Shown in pieces: positions 1 through 6,504 of a stretch of 9,848 nucleotides of DNA. The notes under the pieces are model-generated. The model saw only the letters and a program-made list of their open reading frames with translations. It was not told the origin of the DNA and did no database searches. Position numbers and translations under genes: made by a program. Origin of the DNA: an uncultured Clostridia bacterium (GTDB lineage Bacteria; Bacillota; Clostridia; UMGS1810); the NCBI GenBank assembly GCA_937959315.1, contig CALGRC010000122.1, forward strand, positions 1 to 9,848. Direction: 5' to 3'. How positions within the stretch are numbered: the stretch's first letter is position 1; the number at the start of each line of letters is the position of its first letter.

Positions 1-150
1 TCTTTAGGGCTGTTGGAATCTTGTCCCGATGGAATTTTGACAGGCGCTGATTTTGAGTTCAATCAAGGCAAGGTGGCGGATCAGATTGCTCAAACGAGAG
101 GAGCGGCAGACTTTGCCCGTGGTGTAGCTGCCTTTTGCAATGACGATTAA
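1..150 (+). CDS. 3' end of an unidentified gene (partial)
   Basis: An open frame enters from the left edge in frame 1 and stops at TAA 148-150, giving the last 49 residues of a protein. The tail is soluble-looking, with no membrane segment. It contains short stretches such as ESCPDG and TGADFEF, followed by an alanine-rich, probably helical end (QTRGAADFARGVAAF). The codon use matches the neighbouring genes, so I believe it is a true gene end. I cannot assign a family from 49 residues; a flavodoxin-like or other alpha/beta protein is possible but is only a guess. It converges on the MarR-type gene, with 20 bases between the two stop codons. Confidence 0.6.
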   Translation, partial: SLGLLESCPDGILTGADFEFNQGKVADQIAQTRGAADFARGVAAFCNDD

Positions 151-155
151 AATAT

Positions 156-170
156 ACCATTTTATATGGC
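156..170 (-). terminator. Weak hairpin between convergent genes
   Basis: CCAT and ATGG arms with a 5-base loop sit between the two convergent stop codons. On the - strand the hairpin is followed by TATTTTAAT, so it could weakly end marR transcripts. The stem is only 4-5 pairs and AT-rich, so this is a tentative call. Confidence 0.22.
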
Positions 171-596
171 TTAACAGTCAAGATTTGCGCACATTTGCGC
201 AGCGGTTTCCATAAATAATGTAAGCTGTGTATCGGATAAGCCGCGTGTGAGACACTCTTCGGTTTGGTACAGGGAGTTTTTAATTTGTTCCCCCAGCCGT
301 ACTGCCTTATCTGTGGGGATGAGGCTCTTTAAACGCGCATCGCGGGCTACGCTTTCCCGGAGGATTAAGCCATCCCGCTCCATCAGTTGCAAAATGCCGG
401 TAGCCGTGGAGCGGCTTAAGCCAAACGCATTTTCTACGTCGCGCTGGTATACGGGTCCGTCGGCGTATTTGGCAAGGATATAGTACATGACGCGGCTTTG
501 TACCCCAGTAATTCCCATATTTTGCATATTGGCGTTGATTTGTTTTCTCAATTTGTGAGATAGGATGGTAATCCATACTCCACAGTCCTTTTCCAT
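171..596 (-). CDS. MarR-family winged-helix transcriptional regulator
   Basis: This 141-residue protein has the size and layout of MarR repressors: an N-terminal dimerisation helix (about 1-25), a winged helix-turn-helix in the middle, and C-terminal dimer helices (about 100-140). The recognition helix is around residues 61-78 (SRSTATGILQLMERDGLI). The wing carries the family's D-x-R hallmark (RDARLK, 86-91), ahead of the usual L-x-P/T-x-x-A-x-x-L stretch. I chose the ATG at 596 rather than an upstream one at 629 because AAAGGAGG (614-607) lies 10 bases before it. Such proteins usually bind palindromes in their own promoter and are released by small aromatic or oxidising ligands; the ligand here is unknown. 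The gene has its own promoter and is convergent with the gene to its left. No obvious target lies beside it except its own control region. Confidence 0.88.
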   Translation of the reverse strand: MEKDCGVWITILSHKLRKQINANMQNMGITGVQSRVMYYILAKYADGPVYQRDVENAFGLSRSTATGILQLMERDGLILRESVARDARLKSLIPTDKAVRLGEQIKNSLYQTEECLTRGLSDTQLTLFMETAAQMCANLDC

Positions 597-643
597 CCGA
601 GTTTTGCCTCCTTTCCATTTGGATGTCAACGGGCCTTGTTAGA

Positions 644-661
644 TTGTTCGGACACAAACAA
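644..661. promoter_or_regulatory. Possible MarR autoregulatory operator
   Basis: TTGTT (644-648) and AACAA (657-661) form a perfect 5-base inverted repeat with an 8-base spacer. It lies directly downstream of the -10 box of the marR promoter, over the expected start site. MarR-type regulators commonly repress themselves from such TTG...CAA palindromes at this position. The arms are short and AT-rich, so chance is not excluded. Confidence 0.35.
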
Positions 662-690
662 ATTTTATCGTACAAAGAAAAAAATGTCAA
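662..690 (-). promoter_or_regulatory. Sigma-A promoter of the marR-type gene
   Basis: On the - strand a perfect -35 box TTGACA (690-685) is followed by 17 bases and TAAAAT (667-662), five of six matches to the -10 consensus. Transcription would start near 655, leaving a leader of about 60 bases before the ATG at 596. Confidence 0.75.
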
Positions 691-890
691 TAGCATGATT
701 TCAATTTTTGTGCAAAAAGTTTGGCATTTAGCACAGAAAGCAGATGATTATGTTCATATTTTTTTCAGAAAGGAAATGGCGGTAATGAAAAACATTATGC
801 GGATCAGCGAAAAGGATAGACTGTTCGCCGGGCGGTTTTTACGTTTTGATTTCATATATGCCAAAGAAATATTGATTAAACCAGATTGTT
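691..890. other. Intergenic stretch without recognisable gene
   Basis: About 200 bases lie between the marR promoter and the tRNA terminator. The only open frame of note is a 35-residue one from ATG 785 to TGA 892, with a modest AGGA upstream but no good promoter and no recognisable protein motif. A loose TGTGC/GCACA inverted repeat (709-713 and 731-735) lies just behind the marR -35 box. I see no RNA gene or mobile element here. Confidence 0.5.
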
Positions 891-937
891 GAAAAAAGAA
901 AAAGACTTGAAACCGAACAGATACGGTTTCTCGTCTT
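891..937 (-). terminator. Intrinsic terminator of the tRNA-Arg gene
   Basis: Read on the - strand, GAAACCG (930-924) and CGGTTTC (915-909) pair perfectly around an 8-base loop. Outside a short internal mismatch the stem is extended by AAGAC with GTCTT. A run rich in T (TTTTTCTTTTTT) follows at 903-892. The hairpin begins 8 bases beyond the CCA end of the tRNA, which is where a tRNA terminator is expected. Confidence 0.85.
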
Positions 938-944
938 ATTCTTT

Positions 945-1021
945 TGGCGCGCCTGGAGGGATTCGAACCCCCGACCTACTGGTTCGTAGCCAGTCACTCT
1001 ATCCAGCTGAGCTACAGGCGC
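945..1021 (-). tRNA. tRNA-Arg, anticodon ACG
   Basis: The - strand folds as a full cloverleaf. The acceptor stem is GCGCCTG (1021-1015) with CAGGCGC (955-949). The D arm has GCTC...GAGT. The anticodon stem is ACTGG/CCAGT around the loop CTACGAA, and the T loop is TTCGAAT. The anticodon ACG is at 987-985; its A is normally converted to inosine so that the tRNA reads CGU, CGC and CGA arginine codons. A discriminator G (948) and an encoded CCA end (947-945) follow. Length with CCA is 77 bases. The gene has its own promoter and terminator and is transcribed away from fapR. Confidence 0.97.
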
Positions 1022-1087
1022 AGGTATTATAATTATAAATTGTAATCTACCGCACAAATACAGCGTTATCTTCACAACATGGTTTAT

Positions 1088-1116
1088 AGTATAGCACATT
1101 ATTTTTGAAAAAGCAA
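1088..1116 (-). promoter_or_regulatory. Sigma-A promoter of tRNA-Arg
   Basis: On the - strand TTGCTT (1116-1111), a 17-base spacer and TATACT (1093-1088) form a good vegetative promoter. The start would fall near 1081, giving a 5' leader of about 60 bases to be removed by RNase P. The hexamers and spacing are identical to those of the divergent fapR promoter. Confidence 0.75.
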
Positions 1117-1158
1117 TATAAAAATAAAAAAAATACAAATTTTTTATGATGGCATATG

Positions 1159-1183
1159 TGTACCATGGATAGTTATTGGTACA
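1159..1183. repeat. Inverted repeat between divergent promoters
   Basis: TGTACCA (1159-1165) and TGGTACA (1177-1183) are perfect 7-base inverted arms with an 11-base spacer. They lie midway between the tRNA-Arg and fapR promoters. A T-rich run follows on the + strand, so it could resemble a terminator hairpin, but no + strand gene ends upstream. A protein-binding site is the other possibility. Confidence 0.4.
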
Positions 1184-1229
1184 ACATTTTTTTATTTTGT
1201 ATCTATTTATGATTTGTTTTAAAAAAAGC

Positions 1230-1258
1230 TTGCTTTTTTTTAGGGTATGCAGTATACT
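1230..1258 (+). promoter_or_regulatory. Main promoter of the fapR-plsX-fab operon
   Basis: TTGCTT (1230-1235), a 17-base spacer and TATACT (1253-1258) match the vegetative promoter pattern. An A-tract (1221-1227) lies just upstream, as in UP elements. The start would be near 1265, just before the FapR-type operator and about 65 bases ahead of the fapR ATG. Confidence 0.78.
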
Positions 1259-1270
1259 TATTATCAGGGA

Positions 1271-1287
1271 TTATTACCTAGTCATAA
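1271..1287. promoter_or_regulatory. FapR operator
   Basis: The 17-base site TTATTACCTAGTCATAA is an imperfect palindrome with 7-base arms and a 3-base centre (six of seven arm positions pair). From memory it resembles the Bacillus FapR site of the TTAGTAC-CTA-GTACTAA type, matching at 14 of 17 positions. It sits just downstream of the predicted start site of the operon that begins with fapR itself, which is the classic autoregulatory placement. Binding of FapR would block transcription, and malonyl-CoA would relieve it in characterised systems. Confidence 0.75.
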
Positions 1288-1328
1288 ATTGTCGTATTGT
1301 GGCGAGTGATAGGCAAGGAGGGCCGAAT

Positions 1329-1886
1329 ATGGCAAGGTGTACAAAACAGGAACGCCAAACTGTGCTGGCACAATTGGTTAGCAGCGACCCGTTTTTGACA
1401 GATGAAGAATTGGCAGAGCGCTTGCATGTGAGCGTACCAACCATACGGCTGGATCGTATGGAGCTGGGCATTGACGAATATCGGAAGCGTATCAAACAGG
1501 TGGCGGAACGGAGTTACCAGAAAGTACGTTCGATTGGTTCTGGCGAACTGGTAGGAGAGCTTTTGGATATTACGCCGAATGAAACGGCGCTGTCTATCTT
1601 AAATACCGATGCTTCCATGGTATTTGAAAAAAGTGCGGTTGTGCGGGGACAGTTTTTATATTCCATGGCCGAAACGCTTGCCATTGCAGTAATTGACGCC
1701 AATGCGGCGCTGGTTGGTGTGGCAAATATCAAATATAAAAAAGCGGTTGTTCCAAATACCCGGCTGGTTGCAAAGGCAGAGGTACGCAGAAAGACTGGGA
1801 ATTCATATTTGGTATGGGTTAAGATTTTGGAGCAGCAGCAAGAGGTGTTTCGGGGGAAGTTTATTTTGGCAGCAATTGCAGACTGA
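1329..1886 (+). CDS. fapR: Transcriptional repressor FapR of lipid synthesis
   Basis: The 185-residue product matches FapR in length (about 188 in Bacillus) and architecture. An N-terminal helix-turn-helix (TDEELAERLHVSVPTIRLDR, about 24-43) is joined by a linker helix (about 50-68) to a hotdog-fold effector domain (about 70-185). In studied species FapR represses fatty acid and phospholipid genes and is released by malonyl-CoA. Phe99 and the Arg106-Gly107 pair align with Bacillus effector-pocket residues. The Bacillus AQANSLA loop instead reads SMAETLA, with Glu at 115 in place of Asn. I chose ATG 1329 because AAGGAGG (1315-1321) precedes it by 7 bases. The open frame extends upstream to 1176, but that start would place the promoter and operator inside the gene. 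plsX follows after 20 bases. Confidence 0.92.
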   Translation: MARCTKQERQTVLAQLVSSDPFLTDEELAERLHVSVPTIRLDRMELGIDEYRKRIKQVAERSYQKVRSIGSGELVGELLDITPNETALSILNTDASMVFEKSAVVRGQFLYSMAETLAIAVIDANAALVGVANIKYKKAVVPNTRLVAKAEVRRKTGNSYLVWVKILEQQQEVFRGKFILAAIAD

Positions 1887-1906
1887 ATGATTTTTGGAGG
1901 TTGGCT

Positions 1907-2911
1907 ATGAATATCATCGTAGATACCTGCGGCGGCGACAACGGTGCGGCTGAAGCGGTTAAGGGCTGCGTAGAGGCTGCGTGTGATTTTGATGTAGATA
2001 TTACATTGGTCGGAAAGGAAGAAGAGCTCAAAGCGGAACTTGCAAAATATAAACAAACGCCGCGGATCCATATTGTGCATGCGGCGGGAGTGATTGACAA
2101 TCACGATTCCCCGGTTGAGGCGATTAAGCGGAAGAAAGACTCTTCTATGGTAGTGGGCATGCAAATGCTCAAAGAGGGCAGCGGGGATGGTTTTCTTTCG
2201 GCCGGCAATACCGGTGCGCTGCTGGCGGGTGCAACTTTGATTGTTGGGCGGCTCAAAGGTGTGGAACGTCCTGCATTGGCGCCGTTTATGCCAAAGGAAA
2301 ACGGGGTATTTATGCTGCTGGATGCCGGGGCAAATACCAACTGTAAGCCAATGAACCTGGTGCAGTTTGCCATTATGGCAAGCGCGTATGTCAAGCATGT
2401 GATGGGAATATCAACGCCGCAGGTTTCGCTGCTCAATGTGGGGGCAGAGGATGGGAAGGGGGACGAACTGCGCAAAAGGGCTTTTCCGCTTTTGCAGCAG
2501 GCGCCAATCCATTTCATTGGAAATATTGAGGCGCGCGATATCCCGTATACCAAAGCAGATATTGTGGTGGCTGACGGCTTTACCGGCAATGTTGTATTAA
2601 AACTTTATGAAGGTGTAGCTGGGTATTTTATTCAAATGCTTAAAGGCATGTTTTTTAAATACCTGTTGTCCAAACTGGCGGCTGTTGCAATCAAAGGCTC
2701 CATGCGGGAATTTAAAAATAAAATGGACTACACCGAATACGGCGGCGCACCTCTTTTGGGCGTTAAAAAGCCTGTGTTTAAAACGCATGGCAGTTCAAAA
2801 TCGAAGGAATTTTATTATACCATTGAAAAAATCAAAAAATTTACCGAGAGCAACATCCTGGATGAAATAAAAGACTGCATTGAACAGGTAGGAGTGATGG
2901 ATGATGAATGA
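1907..2911 (+). CDS. plsX: Phosphate acyltransferase PlsX
   Basis: PlsX converts acyl-ACP and phosphate to acyl-phosphate, the donor used by PlsY to make lysophosphatidic acid. It is a peripheral membrane enzyme linking fatty acid to phospholipid synthesis. The 334-residue length is typical (333 in Bacillus). Family segments visible are the N-terminal VDTCGGDNG (a variant of DAMGGD), SAGNTGALLAGA, LLDAGAN, LLNVGAEDGKG, FIGNIEARDI and VVADGFTGNVVLK. ATG 1907 is chosen because GGAGG (1896-1900) lies 6 bases upstream; a TTG at 1901 touches that site and is unlikely. The stop overlaps the fabH start by 11 bases, which suggests coupled translation. The next steps of phospholipid synthesis (plsY, plsC) are not in the window. 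Confidence 0.96.
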   Translation: MNIIVDTCGGDNGAAEAVKGCVEAACDFDVDITLVGKEEELKAELAKYKQTPRIHIVHAAGVIDNHDSPVEAIKRKKDSSMVVGMQMLKEGSGDGFLSAGNTGALLAGATLIVGRLKGVERPALAPFMPKENGVFMLLDAGANTNCKPMNLVQFAIMASAYVKHVMGISTPQVSLLNVGAEDGKGDELRKRAFPLLQQAPIHFIGNIEARDIPYTKADIVVADGFTGNVVLKLYEGVAGYFIQMLKGMFFKYLLSKLAAVAIKGSMREFKNKMDYTEYGGAPLLGVKKPVFKTHGSSKSKEFYYTIEKIKKFTESNILDEIKDCIEQVGVMDDE

Positions 2912-3899
2912 ATTTCATGCGGTAATTACGGGATTGGGGAGCTATTTGCCCGAGAAGGTATACACCAATACGGATTTGGAGCGGATGGTGGACACCAACG
3001 ATGAATGGATTGTACAGCGGACAGGAATTAAGGAACGGCACATTGCGCGGGAAGATGAGTATACGTCCGATTTGGCAACAGAAGCAGCAAAAAATGCTTT
3101 GCAGGATGCAGGCATGGGCGCAGAGGAGTTGGATTTCATTTTAGTTGCAACGGTTTCGCCCGATATGTATACACCGTCGGTATCCTGTCTGGTGCAGCGC
3201 AATATCGGCGCTGTCAATGCAATGTGTATGGATATCAATACTGCTTGTTCCGGTTTTGTCAACGCAGTTTCGGTGGCAGACCAGTTTATCCGGACGGGCC
3301 ATTGCAAAAAGGTGTTGGTGATTGGCGCAGATACGCTTTCAAAAATCACCAATTATCAAGACCGCGCCACTTGTATTTTGTTTGGCGATGGGGCAGGCGC
3401 TGCCGTACTGGAAGCGCAGGAAGGAGCAGCCGGCGTCATTTCAACAGCATCCGGTGCAGACGGTGCTTCAGCAGAGAAATTGTATTGCGGCGGATTGCTT
3501 GAACCTGATTGGTGTGATGAAAAGGTGAAACCCATCCATAAACCGCGGACGCTGTGGATGAATGGCGGCGAAGTGATGAAATTTGCGGTGCGCGCTATGA
3601 CGCATGCGGCATTGAAAGTACTGCAAGATGCGGGGCTGACGATAGACGATGTTGATTGGATTATCCCGCACCAGGCCAATATCCGTATTATTGACGGCGC
3701 CCGGAAACGGTTGGGGATTCCGGAAGAAAAGGTATTTACCAATCTAGCGCATGTGGGCAATATGTCTGGCGCGTCTATCCCAGTGGCATTCAATGAAGCT
3801 TATCGGCAGGGGCTGTTTCAAAAAGGGGATAAAATCATCCTGGTGGGCTTTGGCGCAGGTTTGACCTGGGCGGCTGCTTTGCTGGAATGGAATAAATAG
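2901..3899 (+). CDS. fabH: 3-oxoacyl-ACP synthase III (FabH)
   Basis: FabH condenses an acyl-CoA starter with malonyl-ACP to begin fatty acid chains. The 332-residue protein has the full thiolase-fold triad: Cys116 in DINTACSGF, His257 in IIPHQAN and Asn287 in HVGNMSGAS. The NTDEWI-type motif (TNDEWIVQRTGI, about 32-43) and FGDGAGAAVL (161-170) are also present. The start is one of two adjacent ATGs, 2901 or 2904. TAGGAG (2889-2894) lies 6 or 9 bases upstream and serves either; I kept the first. The gene overlaps the end of plsX, and its stop overlaps the fabK ribosome binding site. Starter preference (acetyl or branched-chain) cannot be told by eye. Confidence 0.96.
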   Translation: MMNEFHAVITGLGSYLPEKVYTNTDLERMVDTNDEWIVQRTGIKERHIAREDEYTSDLATEAAKNALQDAGMGAEELDFILVATVSPDMYTPSVSCLVQRNIGAVNAMCMDINTACSGFVNAVSVADQFIRTGHCKKVLVIGADTLSKITNYQDRATCILFGDGAGAAVLEAQEGAAGVISTASGADGASAEKLYCGGLLEPDWCDEKVKPIHKPRTLWMNGGEVMKFAVRAMTHAALKVLQDAGLTIDDVDWIIPHQANIRIIDGARKRLGIPEEKVFTNLAHVGNMSGASIPVAFNEAYRQGLFQKGDKIILVGFGAGLTWAAALLEWNK

Positions 3900-3912
3900 G
3901 AGGTATGGGAAA

Positions 3913-4851
3913 ATGAAATCAAGGATTTGCGATTTGCTTGGGATCCAATATCCCATTTTTCAAGGCGGCATGGCATGGGTATCTACGGCTGAGCTTGCAG
4001 CGGCTGTTTCTAATGCAGGCGGCCTAGGTATTATTGCAGCCGGCAATGCACCTGGAAGTTATGTGCGGGAGCAAATTCAAAAGGCGCGGGCGCTGACCGG
4101 CAAGCCGTTTGGCGTCAATGTCATGCTGCTTTCTCCTTATGCAGAGGAAGTCATGCAGGTCGTATGTGAGGAAAAACTCGCAGTGATTACAACTGGGGCA
4201 GGGAACCCGGCAAAGTATATTCCTGCGCTCAAGCAAGCCGGGACAAAAATCATACCGGTGGTGCCGTCGGTGGCGCTGGCGAAAAAGATGGAAAAGGACG
4301 GCGCTGATGCGGTGATTGCCGAGGGCACCGAGTCGGGCGGGCATGTTGGCGAACTGACTACTATGGCGCTGACGCCGCAGGTAGTGGATGCGGTACATAT
4401 CCCGGTACTGGCAGCAGGCGGGATTGCCGATAGCCGTGGGGTTGTAGCGGCATTTGCGCTTGGGGCAGACGGCGTACAGATTGGGACGAGGTTTATCTGT
4501 TCCAGCGAGTGTACGGTGCATGAGAACTATAAAGAGGCGGTAGAAAAAGCAAAAGACCGCGATGCTGTAGTCAGCGGGCGCAGTACTGGCCATCCGGTGC
4601 GGTCACTCAAAAATAAGTTGACAAAAGGTTTTGAAAAGCTGGAATCGGAAGGCTGTACGCTGGAAGAATTTGAAGCCTTTGGGGCAGGAGCTTTGAAAAA
4701 AGCCGCTGTAGACGGCGATATACAAAACGGCTCTGTGATGGCAGGGCAAATTTCCGGGCTGGTTGATGGGATTAAGCCGTGCAAGGAGATTATGGAAGAA
4801 TTGGTATCCAACATCACACCAGTAATGGAAAAGATAAAATCAATGCTTTAA
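3913..4851 (+). CDS. fabK: Enoyl-ACP reductase II (FabK)
   Basis: FabK is the FMN-dependent reductase for the last step of each elongation cycle, used instead of FabI in many streptococci and clostridia and insensitive to triclosan. The 312-residue TIM-barrel protein shows PIFQGGMAWVS near the start (14-24), AGGLGII (35-41), GVNVML (67-72), the AEGTESGGHVGE loop with His144, and the phosphate-binding AAGGIAD and GADGVQIGTRF motifs typical of the nitronate monooxygenase/FabK superfamily. The fab context makes FabK the right choice over nitronate monooxygenase. GGAGG at 3899-3903 is 9 bases before ATG 3913. An ATG at 3905 opens only a three-codon frame. fabD follows after 14 bases. Confidence 0.95.
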   Translation: MKSRICDLLGIQYPIFQGGMAWVSTAELAAAVSNAGGLGIIAAGNAPGSYVREQIQKARALTGKPFGVNVMLLSPYAEEVMQVVCEEKLAVITTGAGNPAKYIPALKQAGTKIIPVVPSVALAKKMEKDGADAVIAEGTESGGHVGELTTMALTPQVVDAVHIPVLAAGGIADSRGVVAAFALGADGVQIGTRFICSSECTVHENYKEAVEKAKDRDAVVSGRSTGHPVRSLKNKLTKGFEKLESEGCTLEEFEAFGAGALKKAAVDGDIQNGSVMAGQISGLVDGIKPCKEIMEELVSNITPVMEKIKSML

Positions 4852-4865
4852 AGAGGTGAAATTTT

Positions 4866-5801
4866 ATGGCAAAAACAGCGTTTCTTTTCCCAGGCCAAGG
4901 GGCCCAGTATATCGGTATGGGCAAGGAATTATGCGGGCATTTTCCGTGTGCAGATGCGGTATTTGAAGAAGCGTCGGCAAGCCTTGGGATGGATGTTAAG
5001 CATCTGGTGTTTGATGGTGATGAAGAAACCCTCAAGCAGACAGAAAATACGCAGGTTGCTATGCTTACCATGAGCGTTGCGGTATTGCGGGTTTTGGAAG
5101 AAAAGGGAATTCGGGCAGACGTAGCGGCAGGGCTTTCGCTGGGTGAATATGGTGCGCTGGTCGCGGCTCAGGCCATCCCGTTTTCTGATGCGGTGCGTAT
5201 TATCAAAAAACGCGGGCGGTTTATGCAAGAGGCAGTGCCGTTGGGTGTGGGTGGTATGGCAGCAATTCTGGGGCTGGACAATGATGCGGTTCGCAAAATT
5301 TGTGATGACGCTTCGGATGTGGGCATTGTAGAACCGGCGAACTTTAATTGCCCTGGGCAGGTAAGCATTGCCGGGCAGAATGGCGCAGTTGAAAAGGCGT
5401 GTGAACTGGCAAAAGAACGCGGCGCTAAACGTGCTGTCCCGCTTGCAGTCAGTGCTCCGTTCCATTGCAGCATGTTGAAAAAAGCGGGAGACAATTTGGC
5501 GGCAGAATTAAAAAATCTGGAAATTTCTCCGTTGCAGGTTCCGGTTATTACCAATGTGACAGCAGATTATGTCACGGCAGAAGAGGTAAAAGCCATGCTT
5601 ACCCGTCAAGTGACAAGTGCCGTGCTGTGGGAAGACACCATACGCCGGATGATTGCCGATGGCGTTGATACTTTTGTGGAAGTTGGGGCAGGGAAAACGC
5701 TTTGCGGTTTTATGCGCCGGATTGATAAGGATAAATTGGCAGTCAATGTCGAAGATATGGCGTCATTGGAAGCTGCATGTGAAAAATTGGGGGTGAAGTA
5801 G
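4866..5801 (+). CDS. fabD: Malonyl-CoA-ACP transacylase FabD
   Basis: FabD moves malonyl from CoA to ACP, making the extender unit for FabH and FabF. The 311-residue length is standard. FPGQGAQ (8-14) opens the protein. The nucleophile Ser91 lies in GLSLGEYGAL, Arg116 in KKRGRFMQEA is the malonyl carboxylate binder, and His200 in SAPFHCSM is the catalytic base. The C-terminal VEVGAGKTL motif is also present. AGAGGTGA (4852-4859) lies just ahead of ATG 4866. Its substrate, malonyl-CoA, is also the signal for the operon's repressor in characterised FapR systems. The stop codon is two bases before the fabG start, and the fabG ribosome binding site lies inside the last fabD codons. Confidence 0.96.
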   Translation: MAKTAFLFPGQGAQYIGMGKELCGHFPCADAVFEEASASLGMDVKHLVFDGDEETLKQTENTQVAMLTMSVAVLRVLEEKGIRADVAAGLSLGEYGALVAAQAIPFSDAVRIIKKRGRFMQEAVPLGVGGMAAILGLDNDAVRKICDDASDVGIVEPANFNCPGQVSIAGQNGAVEKACELAKERGAKRAVPLAVSAPFHCSMLKKAGDNLAAELKNLEISPLQVPVITNVTADYVTAEEVKAMLTRQVTSAVLWEDTIRRMIADGVDTFVEVGAGKTLCGFMRRIDKDKLAVNVEDMASLEAACEKLGVK

Positions 5802-5803
5802 CT

Positions 5804-6504
5804 GTGGATTTGAATGGAAGAATTGCCATTGTTACCGGCAGCGGCCGCGGCATTGGCCGCGAAATTGCACTGACATTGGCAGCGTTTGGCGCAGATATCG
5901 TCGTCAACGATATTCCTGCTTCTACCGATGCGGACGAAACGGCAAAATTGGTACAGCAATTGGGCCGCAGGGCCATGGTTGTAAAAGGGGATGTGCGTAA
6001 TCCCGGCGATGTGCAGGCAGTGGCCGACGCGGCAATGGAGCTATTTGGCCGGATTGATATTTTGGTTAACAATGCCGGTATTACAAAGGATAATTTGATT
6101 TTGCGCATGAGCGAAAGCGACTGGGATGATGTGCTGGATATCAATTTGAAGGGCGCTTTCAATATGATAAAGGCCTGCAGCCGCCCTATGACGAAAAAAC
6201 GCAGTGGGGTTATCATCAATATTTCGTCTGTGGTTGGCGTCATGGGCAATCCCGGCCAGGCAAATTATTCTGCCTCTAAAGCGGGATTGATATCCGCTGT
6301 AATGCGGTTGCGCCCGGTTTTATTGCGTCACATATGACCGACCAGTTGCCTGACAACGTAAAGGAAGAATATTTTAAAAGTATTCCGTTGAAAAAGTTCG
6401 GAACAGCGAAGAATATCGCGCATGCAGTAGCTTTTTTGGCGTCAGACTATGCAAACTATATTACGGGGCAGGTTTTGCATATTGACGGCGGATTGGTTAT
6501 GTAA
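5804..6504 (+). pseudogene. fabG: 3-oxoacyl-ACP reductase FabG, frame broken by internal deletion
   Basis: FabG is the NADPH-dependent ketoreductase of FASII, a short-chain dehydrogenase of about 246 residues. From GTG 5804 (GGGGGTGA 5789-5796, 7 bases upstream) the frame gives a normal FabG start: TGSGRGIG (11-18), NNAG (89-92), then Ser142, Tyr155 and Lys159 of the active site (ISSVVG; YSASK). After AGL (160-162) it turns to nonsense and stops at TGA 6335-6337 (177 residues). From about 6289 a second frame reads DIRCNAVAPGFI and runs to the normal end LHIDGGLVM at TAA 6502-6504. The segment between (usually GLTKS...KELASR) is missing. The span is 701 bases; adding 43 gives 744, a normal 247-residue FabG. 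An assembly or sequencing error is as likely as a real mutation. Neighbouring genes are intact. Confidence 0.9.

Noticed and set aside
785..892. Small + strand ORF of 35 residues with a modest AGGA upstream
   Set aside because: No credible promoter, no recognisable motif, and its end runs into the terminator of the opposite tRNA gene; it looks like chance.
839..1138. Minus-strand ORF of 99 residues across the tRNA
   Set aside because: It reads through the tRNA-Arg gene and its terminator; a tRNA explains the sequence fully.
1176..1328. N-terminal extension of fapR from ATG 1176
   Set aside because: It would place the promoter, start site and operator inside the coding region; a strong ribosome binding site precedes ATG 1329, which also gives the family length.
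1514..2398. Long minus-strand ORF of 294 residues opposite fapR and plsX
   Set aside because: It is antisense to two clearly identified genes and has no family features; GC-rich third positions on the sense strand keep it open.
5804..6504. Programmed ribosomal frameshift in fabG
   Set aside because: A frameshift alone would not restore the protein, because about 14 conserved residues are missing at the junction, and there is no slippery run there.
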